From the NCBI GenBank assembly GCA_027485405.1, contig JAIXRB010000148.1:1-41370 (forward strand): a stretch of DNA of 41,370 bases, in the 5' to 3' direction. Under the pieces are notes generated by a model. It saw nothing but the letters and a program-made list of their open reading frames with translations, searched no databases and was not told where the DNA came from. A program made the position numbers and the translations under genes. The DNA is from Leptospiraceae bacterium. GTDB taxonomy: Bacteria > Spirochaetota > Leptospiria > Leptospirales > Leptospiraceae. This document shows positions 30,744 through 38,404 of this stretch, in pieces (within the stretch, counting starts at the first letter, position 1; the number at the start of each line of letters is the position of its first letter).

Positions 30744-31452
30744 ATCGTCGGGTGCAGTAGTGCTTTTGTCAGGTGGTTTGGATTCGGCTACTTGTCTCTA
30801 TCTTGCCGCAAAAAAGTATGGGTTAGGAAAAAAGAACCGACTCCCTTTAATTGCACTTTCCTTCCATTATCAACAAAAACATAAAATAGAACTCACGAAA
30901 GCAAAAGCCCTAACCAAAGCGCTGAACATTCCTCACCTAATCCAAAAACTGGATCCACATTTTTTCCAAGGAAGCTCGCTAACGGATTTTTCAATAAAAG
31001 TTCCGAAAAACCAAACACTGACGGATAAGCACCTCCGAAAACCAAATCAAAGCAGTATACCAAATACCTATGTTCCTGCCAGAAACACTCTTTTCCTTTC
31101 TTTTGCTTTGGCTCTTGCGGAAGGTTCTGGATATTCTGATATTTACATTGGAGTCAATGCACTTGATTATTCAGGCTATCCTGATTGCAGACCAGAATTC
31201 ATCGAAGCCTTTCGTTCTGTTGTCAATTTAGGAACAAAAAAAGGTTTATCCACAAATGATAAAATCAGAATCGAAACACCACTGATCGAGCTAAGCAAAA
31301 AGGAAATTATTCTTCTAGCAAACAAACTAGGTGTTCCGTTTTACCTAACTCATTCTTGCTATGATCCAATCAAAGGCAAGCCTTGTGGAAAATGTGACTC
31401 TTGCTATCTTAGAGAAAAAGGATTTCTCGAAGCTGGATTAAAAGACCTTTGA
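30697..31452 (+). CDS. queC: 7-cyano-7-deazaguanine synthase
   Basis: The protein has up to 251 residues. ATG at 30697 lies inside queD, giving a 47-bp overlap; a GTG at 30718 is a shorter choice, and no good ribosome site decides between them. The ATP-pyrophosphatase loop SGGLDSATC begins near residue 25. NTYVPARNTLFLSFALA is a QueC signature, and the C-terminal zinc site is C-x9-C-x2-C-x2-C in CYDPIKGKPCGKCDSC. It turns carboxydeazaguanine into preQ0 for queuosine in tRNA. Its TGA overlaps the TTG of the downstream transporter. Confidence 0.94.
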   Translation: MKLAQVLVCIEDPAIKSSGAVVLLSGGLDSATCLYLAAKKYGLGKKNRLPLIALSFHYQQKHKIELTKAKALTKALNIPHLIQKLDPHFFQGSSLTDFSIKVPKNQTLTDKHLRKPNQSSIPNTYVPARNTLFLSFALALAEGSGYSDIYIGVNALDYSGYPDCRPEFIEAFRSVVNLGTKKGLSTNDKIRIETPLIELSKKEIILLANKLGVPFYLTHSCYDPIKGKPCGKCDSCYLREKGFLEAGLKDL

Positions 31453-32882
31453 ACACCAAGAACTTCAGCAATTTGTTTTTTGTTCTGTTCTTAGCTCTAG
31501 TCCTTTTAGTCTTTTTCATCTTGGAACCTAGTGATTTAGTAGAAAATGCAATGCTTTCGGGACTGGCTTGGAAAACCCTAGGTACTGCCATACTAATGTC
31601 TGTGCTTTGGGCTACTGAAGCTATTCCCATCCCTGTCACATCATTGCTTCCATTGCTACTTTTTCCACTTTTCAAATTGCAAACATTTGCTGAGGTTTCT
31701 GTTTTCTATTCCAATCCGCTAGTTTTTTTGTATGGCGGTGGATTTCTCTTAGCAATTGCAGTTGAGAAATGGGGCCTACATAAAAGAATCGCAATCTCTG
31801 TTCTGAGGTATGTAGGTTCTTCTCCAGACCGAATCTTGTTTGGATTTATCTTAGCAACTTCAGGAATCAGTATGTGGGCAAGCAATACTGCCACAACCCT
31901 TTTGATCTTACCAATCGCATTAAGCATGATCTCTTTGCTTGAAAGCCAATGGATTCAGGAAAGAGACAAAAGTCATTTCACGAAACGAACTCTGTTGGCG
32001 ATTGCTTTTTCTGCCAGCATTGGGGGTATGGGAACCTTAATTGGCTCTCCGCCAAATGCACTGCTTGCTGGTTTTGTAGAACAAAAACTATTGATTGAAT
32101 TTGGATTTTGGCAATGGATGAAATATGCGATGCCGATAGTTTTGATTCTGATTGTGGCACTCTACCTCATTTTCGCAAAATTAGTTTATCCCATAAAAGA
32201 CCAAACACAAAAGAGTTCTGGGTTTCTGGATTTAGAGTGGAAGAATCTCGGAAACATTTCTTTTGCTGAAAAGACAGTCGCTTTTGTGTTTGGTGTGACG
32301 GCAGTTCTTTGGATGACTCTACCTTTGATCAAACCTTTCTTTCCCTTTTTAACGGATGCCGGCATAGCCATACTAGGAGCCTTTGTCCTTTTTCTAATTC
32401 CTTCTCAGAAATCCAGACTTTTAGAATGGAATGATGCCAAACAATTGCCATGGGATATAATTCTTTTATTTGGTGGTGGACTGAGCTTAGCAAGTGCTAT
32501 TGAAAAGAGTGGACTTGCCGAATGGCTTGGAAATCTATTTCTCATTTTCCAGGGATTACCCGTTTTCTTTACAATGCTTTTCGTTGGATTATCGGTTTTG
32601 CTCTTTACCAATTTAGCTAGTAACCTAGCCACTGTTGCTACTTTCTTACCGATTCTAGCCAGTCTTTCCAAGGGTTTAGAAATGGATCCGATGAATCTTT
32701 TTCTACCGACTGCACTCATTGCTGGCTCAGCCTTTCTTTTGCCAGTTGGAACACCTCCCAATGCCATCATTTATTCTTCTGGTCATATTAAGATCAAAGA
32801 TATGTTTAGAGCCGGGCTTATTCTTTCTTTGGTTTCTCTAATAGTTATCAATCTCTGGTTTTACTTGGTTCTTAACCATTGA
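31449..32882 (+). CDS. SLC13/DASS-family anion:sodium symporter
   Basis: The protein has 477 residues. TTG at 31449 overlaps the queC stop (TTGA). About eleven to twelve helices are visible. The two substrate/sodium motifs of the family are present as MWASNTATTLLILP and TNLASNLATVATFLP, and the C-terminal LLPVGTPPNAIIYSSG is a hallmark. The family imports di- and tricarboxylates, or sulfate, with sodium. It is probably the last gene of the purF operon by coupling, though the function differs. The substrate cannot be fixed from sequence. Confidence 0.91.
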   Translation: MNTKNFSNLFFVLFLALVLLVFFILEPSDLVENAMLSGLAWKTLGTAILMSVLWATEAIPIPVTSLLPLLLFPLFKLQTFAEVSVFYSNPLVFLYGGGFLLAIAVEKWGLHKRIAISVLRYVGSSPDRILFGFILATSGISMWASNTATTLLILPIALSMISLLESQWIQERDKSHFTKRTLLAIAFSASIGGMGTLIGSPPNALLAGFVEQKLLIEFGFWQWMKYAMPIVLILIVALYLIFAKLVYPIKDQTQKSSGFLDLEWKNLGNISFAEKTVAFVFGVTAVLWMTLPLIKPFFPFLTDAGIAILGAFVLFLIPSQKSRLLEWNDAKQLPWDIILLFGGGLSLASAIEKSGLAEWLGNLFLIFQGLPVFFTMLFVGLSVLLFTNLASNLATVATFLPILASLSKGLEMDPMNLFLPTALIAGSAFLLPVGTPPNAIIYSSGHIKIKDMFRAGLILSLVSLIVINLWFYLVLNH

Positions 32883-32905
32883 GGATTCTTTAAGTTTGTA
32901 TAAAT

Positions 32906-33751
32906 ATGAAACATAAAATATTTGATTCAAAATCTGGTGCATTCTTTCATTTTACAGAGGATATCTGTTCGGATATAGAAGAAGTTTTTTCTTTAAATGG
33001 GCCGAACCATATTCTTTGGAATCGAAGTAAAGAAAACTTTCTGTTCCATTGCGACGATAAAGAAGTTTATCTTCGATCCAATTCATTTTGCACAATCACT
33101 GCCTTAAATCAAATTCATATTCCAAAACAGAATAGTACTCTTACTGTTATTTCCTTTAATCGTGAATTTTATTGCCTTCGTGATCATGATCATGAAATTT
33201 CTTGCAATGGAATTTTATTCTATGGAGCACAGGAATTGCCTGTACTTAAAATTAATAAATCCGATCAATTGGTTTTTGAGAATTTAATTAAACTTTTTCA
33301 AAAAGAATTTCAAGAGAATGATCAAGTACATTTGGAAATGGTTGTTAGCCTTCTTAAGGTTATGATTATTCAGTTAACCAGAATAGGTAGGAATCAAATC
33401 AAAGGTCTTATTGCGGAACCATCAAGCATTGAAATGATTCGAAAATTCAATTTACTTGTAGATCAAGGATTTAAAACAAAGAAGCAAGTGAATGAATATG
33501 CCTTTGAACTAGGATTATCTGCTAAAAGATTATCTGAAATTTTCCGGAAAGGTGGATTAGGCTCACCGCTACAAATAATCCACAATCGAATCATTTTAGA
33601 AGCAAAAAGACTACTTCTGTTTTCTGATAAATCGATATTGGAGATTTCGGATGCGTTGGGATATGAGGAGCCCGGACAATTCAGTAAACTTTTTAAGAAG
33701 GTTGCTAATTCATCACCGTCAGAATTCAAATCTATCAATCGGAAGAATTGA
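32906..33751 (+). CDS. AraC-family transcriptional regulator
   Basis: The protein has 281 residues from ATG at 32906. The C-terminal 95 residues form the double helix-turn-helix: VNEYAFELGLSAKRLSEIFRK and then ILEISDALGYEEPGQFSKLF ending in SPSEF. The N-terminal part is cupin-like, with FNREFYCLRDHDHEISCNG. This motif is typical of a group common in Bacteroidetes. The gene is AT-rich: hand counts of sampled lines give about 20-38 percent G+C. It is 64 bp before the YHS gene and is the likely regulator of the YHS-DoxX-DinB operon. Confidence 0.9.
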   Translation: MKHKIFDSKSGAFFHFTEDICSDIEEVFSLNGPNHILWNRSKENFLFHCDDKEVYLRSNSFCTITALNQIHIPKQNSTLTVISFNREFYCLRDHDHEISCNGILFYGAQELPVLKINKSDQLVFENLIKLFQKEFQENDQVHLEMVVSLLKVMIIQLTRIGRNQIKGLIAEPSSIEMIRKFNLLVDQGFKTKKQVNEYAFELGLSAKRLSEIFRKGGLGSPLQIIHNRIILEAKRLLLFSDKSILEISDALGYEEPGQFSKLFKKVANSSPSEFKSINRKN

Positions 33752-33774
33752 CCCTTAAAAAGGACATTTAGACC

Positions 33775-33807
33775 TTGTTTACATTGCCGACTTGCGCTAT
33801 TGTTTAC
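33775..33807 (+). promoter_or_regulatory. Direct repeat TTGTTTAC x2, candidate AraC operator
   Basis: TTGTTTAC occurs at 33775-33782 and 33800-33807, 25 bp apart from start to start, in the 64-bp gap before the YHS gene. AraC-type proteins bind direct repeats near the promoter. The second copy leads into TACTAT (33805-33810), a possible -10 box only 5 bp before the ATG, so the mRNA could be leaderless. No good -35 is seen. Experimental support is lacking. Confidence 0.4.
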
Positions 33808-33815
33808 TATAGAAT

Positions 33816-34295
33816 ATGAATTTATATCGAATGCTTTTGATGAGTCTGGTTTTCCTTGTGTCTTTGGCACTCACTGCTCAAGACCAGTCCTCTGATGGAA
33901 TTCGACGAAAAAATTTCGCAGTAGATTCGTCTGGTTTGGCATTGCAGGGCTATGACCCTATTTCTTACTGGACTGGAAATCCGACTAAAGGATTCTCTAA
34001 GTATTCTTTTCAATACAAAGGGGTTACTTACCATTTTGTAAACATTGAAAACCAAACACAATTTTCAAAAAGCCCAGAAAAATACGAACCCGAATTTGGC
34101 GGTTGGTGTGCGTATGCAATTGGGAAAAATGCAGAAAAAGTAGAGATCAATCCTAAGCGCTTCAAAATTTCGGAAAACAAGCTATATCTTTTCTACGATG
34201 GCTTTTTTGGTGACACATTGAAACCATGGAATGAAGATGAGAAAAGTCTCAAAGACAAAGCTTATCAAAATTGGAGTAAAATCGCTATTAAATGA
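33816..34295 (+). CDS. Exported YHS-domain protein
   Basis: The protein has 159 residues from ATG at 33816. A signal peptide is visible (about 1-21, RMLLMSLVFLVSLALTAQ). The mature domain has LQGYDPISYW, KYSFQYKGVTYHFVN, and EFGGWCAYAIGKN with a conserved Cys, the usual marks of exported YHS-domain proteins. YHS domains are linked to metal handling (copper and mercury sites) and to redox. No ribosome site precedes the start. The DoxX gene overlaps its end by 4 bp (ATGA). Confidence 0.88.
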   Translation: MNLYRMLLMSLVFLVSLALTAQDQSSDGIRRKNFAVDSSGLALQGYDPISYWTGNPTKGFSKYSFQYKGVTYHFVNIENQTQFSKSPEKYEPEFGGWCAYAIGKNAEKVEINPKRFKISENKLYLFYDGFFGDTLKPWNEDEKSLKDKAYQNWSKIAIK

Positions 34296-34693
34296 AATAT
34301 TGGATTTATCAGGTTGCCCGAATTGGTGTTTCTATTATCTTTTTGCAAACTTTATTTTTTAAATTCACTGGTAGTCCAGAATCAGTCTTTATTTTTAGTT
34401 CTATCGGTCTTGAGCCTTGGGGTAGAATAGGAGCTGGAATTGTTGAATTGCTTGCCGTGGCTCTTATATTTTTTCCAAGAACAGTATGGATCGGGGCAGG
34501 AATTGCCTTCGGAACTATGGCTGGAGCAATCTTGTCACATCTGACAATGCTAGGAATAGTAGTTCAAGACGATGGTGGATTGTTATTTGCTTTGGCATTG
34601 GTTTCAGCATTGCTAGCACTTTTGCTTCTGTATTTTGAAAAGGACAAAATCATAGAGGTTTTGTTTAAGACTAAGAACTCTATATTTCCATGA
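34292..34693 (+). CDS. DoxX-family membrane protein
   Basis: The protein has 133 residues, with ATG at 34292 in an ATGA overlap. Four hydrophobic helices are seen. The first, VARIGVSIIFLQTLFFKFTG, matches the DoxX start with the helix-ending FKFTG motif. GRIGAGIVELLAVALIFFP and GAILSHLTMLGIVV complete the pattern. DoxX proteins work in thiosulfate, sulfide or redox metabolism, or help membrane complexes against oxidative stress. It overlaps the next gene by 4 bp, so three proteins are made together. Confidence 0.87.
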   Translation: MKYWIYQVARIGVSIIFLQTLFFKFTGSPESVFIFSSIGLEPWGRIGAGIVELLAVALIFFPRTVWIGAGIAFGTMAGAILSHLTMLGIVVQDDGGLLFALALVSALLALLLLYFEKDKIIEVLFKTKNSIFP

Positions 34694-35238
34694 ATGCTTC
34701 TTTCCCAATACTGATAGAAAGTGCGAATACCTCATCTCTAGCGGTGCTAAAAAAAGACTCAAAATGTCTATTTGAATCAATGATTCAAGTAATTGATGTT
34801 CTTAGTGATGAATCCTACTCAGTTCCATTAGCAACATTGTCAAAGAATAGTTTATCGCAACATGTCCGTCATATCTTGGAATTTTATATTGAATTTTTGA
34901 ATGGACTTCAGATTGGATCAATTGACTACGATGCGAGAAAACGAACACATAAAATTGAAACGGACAAGAGTTTTGCGGTCTCTGAGATGTTGCGTATTCA
35001 AAATGAAATAAACAAACTTTTCGAAAATAAATCCATTTTCATTGTCTGTTCTACTCATCAAAAAGATACTCGGTTACAACTTCCCTCTTCTCTTTTCCGA
35101 GAATTGACTTATTGTAATGAGCATTCGATTCATCACCTGGCATTAATAAAAATCGGAATCAAAGCCCATTTCCCAGATATTGACCTTCCGAATGGATTCG
35201 GAGTTGCCTATTCCACGCAATTTTCTGTTAGGCAATGA
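34690..35238 (+). CDS. DinB-like metal-binding protein
   Basis: The protein has 182 residues, with ATG at 34690 overlapping the DoxX stop (ATGA). It is a helical-bundle protein with likely metal His residues in SLSQHVRHILEFY and in the pair NEHSIHHLALIKIG near the C-terminus; SIDYDARKR is another conserved piece. This pattern fits the DinB/YfiT-like putative metalloenzyme superfamily. Some members are thiol transferases (bacillithiol or mycothiol S-transferases). It has no signal peptide. Its place after a YHS and a DoxX protein suggests redox or metal detoxification. The thiol cosubstrate, if any, is unknown. Confidence 0.78.
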   Translation: MNASFPILIESANTSSLAVLKKDSKCLFESMIQVIDVLSDESYSVPLATLSKNSLSQHVRHILEFYIEFLNGLQIGSIDYDARKRTHKIETDKSFAVSEMLRIQNEINKLFENKSIFIVCSTHQKDTRLQLPSSLFRELTYCNEHSIHHLALIKIGIKAHFPDIDLPNGFGVAYSTQFSVRQ

Positions 35239-35287
35239 TTTAAGACTATAATTTAAATTCTTACCATTGATAAATGTTTAGAGTTTC

Positions 35288-37039
35288 TCAGTATTTTGTC
35301 TTAGTATAACTCAGCTTTTTATTTAGTATAATCTCTACTTTTGTGATTTCCCCAGGTTTGACAATGATTTCCGAATTCTCGAGCTTCATCTCTTCCATGA
35401 AACTCGCTCGGATTTCATACTTACCTGGCTGAAGATTCGTATAGTAAAAGTAACCATCTTTATCTGTGTTTACCTTGAAGATCTGATTCGTTGATACTAC
35501 CGTAGGCATATAGATAGGTTGCTTCTCTATAGGATTGTCCAATGTTTTAAAAAATACCCTACCTTGGATAGCACCGAAACCTTCCATAGAAAGAACTGCA
35601 TCAACTACCACGGTTTCTTTAGGGATAACAGCCGTTGCTGTTTTATAAATCGGATAGTTGTCCGCTCGAACTTCTATCTGATGAACACCTGAAGGCAATT
35701 TGTCGATCTTAATCGAATAGATATCTCCTGGAAGAATCTGGCCGTTTCTTGAAGTAGCTCCCCAAACCCTAGATTTATTTGTGGATACAAGGACAGGATA
35801 TTCAACATCATCAACTAACACTTTTATCTTTCGCGATTGGGAGCTTTCTCCACTTTGTTGCTTGGATTTACGATTTAAAAGATCATACGGTGATTTTAAA
35901 GCGACCCCACCATAGTTTGAATCACGAATCACTGTTGTGTTGACCAATATAGAACCTGTAGTCACTGCAGGAGGAGCTGGAGGCTCTACATTCAAAACAG
36001 GGGGAATCGGAACTGTGGTCGTGTTTGCTGGAGATGTTTGAGGTTCTGGGATTGCCACAGTTGTTGGGGTAGACGAGTTAATGACTACGTTGTTTACTTG
36101 CTCAGTCGTTGTTGTGATGGGCGGAGGTGGTGGCAAAGGCTGTGCTACTTCTAGATTTGCAGGTGGTTTGGGCGGAGTCACTGGTTTTGGGCTTCCCGAA
36201 AGGTAAATACCTGCCGCGTTTCCAGAGATTTGAGGATTCTGTTCATGGCTGAATTGCTTTGCCATCTTAATGGTTTCGCCTTGTGAAACAAAAAATGCTT
36301 CAAGAGCCGTAACCACCTTGTCATTGTTTAAGTCAGCTTTTTCTAAAGCGTTACCAAAGTTATATGTAAAAATTCCATGGTTGATAGTTCCACCCACTTC
36401 AATAGAAGTTTGATCTGCGTCAGAAGAGGAAATAACCGCTTTATTTTGAAAAAAGTAGTCTTCTTGGTTTTGGCGAACAACTCCATCATTGCCCTGGGCG
36501 ATTGGAATTTCAGCCGCTCCTCTGGTGTTTTTCCCTTTTTTCGCAATGCCCCCCGAATAACAACAATCCATAACTAAAACAGTTTTTTCTGATTTTATAT
36601 CATCCAAGAAATCGTTCAATTCTTCATCTGAAATGTGAGGTCTATCGAAACAGATTAAATAGTTTCGCATTCCGTTTTTTGCCTTTGCATCTTTCATGTA
36701 CATTCCATGGCCTGAAAAGTAAATGAAAACAGTATCGTCCTTTTTAGCTGATTTGCCGATTGCGGACATGGCATTTTTAACGTTTTCTCGAGTAACTTGA
36801 GCTCCCAACAAAACCTGCAGGTCTTTAAAATTGCCAGACTTCATGACTTTTTCTCGGAGAAAGTTTGCGTCCGCCTCACAAAGATTTAACTCGGGAATTT
36901 TAGCTTGGTTCCCTTTATAGTTGGTACCTATAAACAATCCGTATCTTTCTTGGGAGAAAAGTTGGAACGGAATGAATGCGCAAATGATGAAAACAAATCG
37001 TATGAATTGAAACATGCGAACCTGGATAGAATATTTCAT
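35288..37039 (-). CDS. Exported caspase-fold (C14) protease with PEGA-like and carboxypeptidase-regulatory-like domains
   Basis: The protein has 583 residues from ATG at 37039; a second ATG at 37015 would begin the signal peptide (FIRFVFIICAFIPFQLFS) directly. The caspase domain (about 30-280) has catalytic His111 in YFSGHG and Cys160 in DCCYSGG, as in metacaspases. Residues 236-247 (DLNNDKVVTALE) form an EF-hand-like calcium loop. A Pro/Thr-rich linker (about 283-365) leads to a PEGA-like domain (about 400-490, GVHQIEVRADNYPIYKTA) and a carboxypeptidase-regulatory-like domain (about 492-583). It is the third gene after MBOAT and SGNH genes, 54 bp downstream. The target protein is unknown. 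Confidence 0.9.
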   Translation of the reverse strand: MKYSIQVRMFQFIRFVFIICAFIPFQLFSQERYGLFIGTNYKGNQAKIPELNLCEADANFLREKVMKSGNFKDLQVLLGAQVTRENVKNAMSAIGKSAKKDDTVFIYFSGHGMYMKDAKAKNGMRNYLICFDRPHISDEELNDFLDDIKSEKTVLVMDCCYSGGIAKKGKNTRGAAEIPIAQGNDGVVRQNQEDYFFQNKAVISSSDADQTSIEVGGTINHGIFTYNFGNALEKADLNNDKVVTALEAFFVSQGETIKMAKQFSHEQNPQISGNAAGIYLSGSPKPVTPPKPPANLEVAQPLPPPPPITTTTEQVNNVVINSSTPTTVAIPEPQTSPANTTTVPIPPVLNVEPPAPPAVTTGSILVNTTVIRDSNYGGVALKSPYDLLNRKSKQQSGESSQSRKIKVLVDDVEYPVLVSTNKSRVWGATSRNGQILPGDIYSIKIDKLPSGVHQIEVRADNYPIYKTATAVIPKETVVVDAVLSMEGFGAIQGRVFFKTLDNPIEKQPIYMPTVVSTNQIFKVNTDKDGYFYYTNLQPGKYEIRASFMEEMKLENSEIIVKPGEITKVEIILNKKLSYTKTKY

Positions 37040-37093
37040 TAAAAAAACCTACTGTATATGATAGCTAAAGTTTGGTTTCAGGAATTGAAAAAA

Positions 37094-38404
37094 TCAATTG
37101 GATTTTTTGGTTGTTTTTAAAAAATGAAACACTTCTGGCAAAACAAAGCTCTTGAATTCAGAATTCAATTTTGCTTCCCCTCTGCAGTCATAGTGGATCT
37201 TATCTACAAATTCGTAAGATGGATAGCCATCCTTTGGAAAAGAAAACAAGGGAACCTGCTTGGAAGTAAGGAATTCCTTCAATTTTTGCTTTCGATACTT
37301 GTTTTGAGGCCAAACTTCCCCTTCAAGTACCCACGGCATATATACAAAACCGAAGGAGATTCCCTCCTCTTTAAGATAGGCGATTAAATCTTCTAAAACT
37401 TCAAAGTTTGGCTCATCAAATTGAGTCCGGGATTCTTCTTGGGCTTTTTCTTTATTGAAGTCATTTGCCACAACTAGTTTTGAAAAAACGACAACCTGGG
37501 GCTTAAGTCGATTGGAAATATTGTACTTTCCTTTGGATTGTTTGATTGTCTCTTCGATATGAAAATTGTCTTCTCGTTGCGAAGTGGAAGGGAGACAAAG
37601 ACCCGCCTCAATATTCTCACAGGATTTGCAAAATTCCATTTTTTCTTTCCATTGGGAAGAAACATTCCAATTCTCCCAACTACTTGCATTGCGTATTGCC
37701 CCATGAAATTTGTAGGATTGGTATAACAAAGGCAAGGCTTTTCCTACTAGAAACACTCGTTCAATTCCGTTAAATTGTTCCCATAATTCTGAAACGGAAA
37801 ATTGGTGCAGAAATCTATGCCCAAAGAACTCCCAAAGCAATTGTTCATAGTCTCCTTGTTTGCCGGAATACTGAATGAATCCGCCAGAGCCAGTGGCAAA
37901 GATATTTCGTTTCCATCCTTCATTCCAACGACGGAGAATATACTCGTTTAATGTTTCGTTTTTGGCCGTAAAAGATCCCGATGGGTCATAAAGTGGTGGT
38001 CCGTAACCAACGGAATAAAGCAAAGGACTGCCCGCAAATAATACGAGTTTTGGTTTTTGGTTCCCGGCCCGCAGATACTTTTTCAAAAAGCCAATGTAAT
38101 ATTTAGGTCCCATGGCTGGCAAACTGTGGTTATATACGGAAAACTCTTCAGAGTTTTTTGCAGAATATCCTTCTAGAGCCATACTTCTGGAATCACCTAA
38201 AACAATAATCTCTTCTTTGTTCTGACCAGACTCAACCTGTTTCTTCTTTAAATTGACAAAGAAGATTTCTGGTTGTTCAAAGTACTCGATGCCAGTTAAG
38301 CGAACGATCACCTCCAAAACCAGAAAAATTGCGATTGTTAGGTAAATACCAATGAATAGTGATTTTTTTGAGGAGTTTGGTTGTTTCGATGGATTAGAAA
38401 GCAA
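37094..38404 (-). CDS. SGNH-like protein (DUF1574-type), acyltransferase partner
   Basis: The protein has 436 residues. TTG at 38404 is supported by AGAGGTGA about 7 bp upstream and overlaps the MBOAT gene by 11 bp. One N-terminal transmembrane helix (about 15-38) anchors a large external domain. The SGNH nucleophile motif reads VLGDSRSM near residue 68-75, and a DKIHYD motif near residue 412 supplies the usual Asp-x-x-His. The layout fits DltD/AlgJ-like proteins that finish O-acylation outside the membrane. I believe it matches the DUF1574 family common in Leptospira. It acts with the MBOAT protein. Confidence 0.82.
   Translation of the reverse strand: MLSNPSKQPNSSKKSLFIGIYLTIAIFLVLEVIVRLTGIEYFEQPEIFFVNLKKKQVESGQNKEEIIVLGDSRSMALEGYSAKNSEEFSVYNHSLPAMGPKYYIGFLKKYLRAGNQKPKLVLFAGSPLLYSVGYGPPLYDPSGSFTAKNETLNEYILRRWNEGWKRNIFATGSGGFIQYSGKQGDYEQLLWEFFGHRFLHQFSVSELWEQFNGIERVFLVGKALPLLYQSYKFHGAIRNASSWENWNVSSQWKEKMEFCKSCENIEAGLCLPSTSQREDNFHIEETIKQSKGKYNISNRLKPQVVVFSKLVVANDFNKEKAQEESRTQFDEPNFEVLEDLIAYLKEEGISFGFVYMPWVLEGEVWPQNKYRKQKLKEFLTSKQVPLFSFPKDGYPSYEFVDKIHYDCRGEAKLNSEFKSFVLPEVFHFLKTTKKSN

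Noticed and set aside
35288..37039. Caspase-like gene as part of an anti-phage or abortive-infection system
   Set aside because: The protein has a signal peptide and envelope-type C-terminal domains, and no sensor, nuclease, CRISPR or gasdermin-like gene is near.
37083..37099. AATTGA/TCAATT inverted repeat at the SGNH stop codon as a terminator
   Set aside because: The stem is AT-only apart from one pair per arm, with no T-tract on the transcribed side, so it is too weak.
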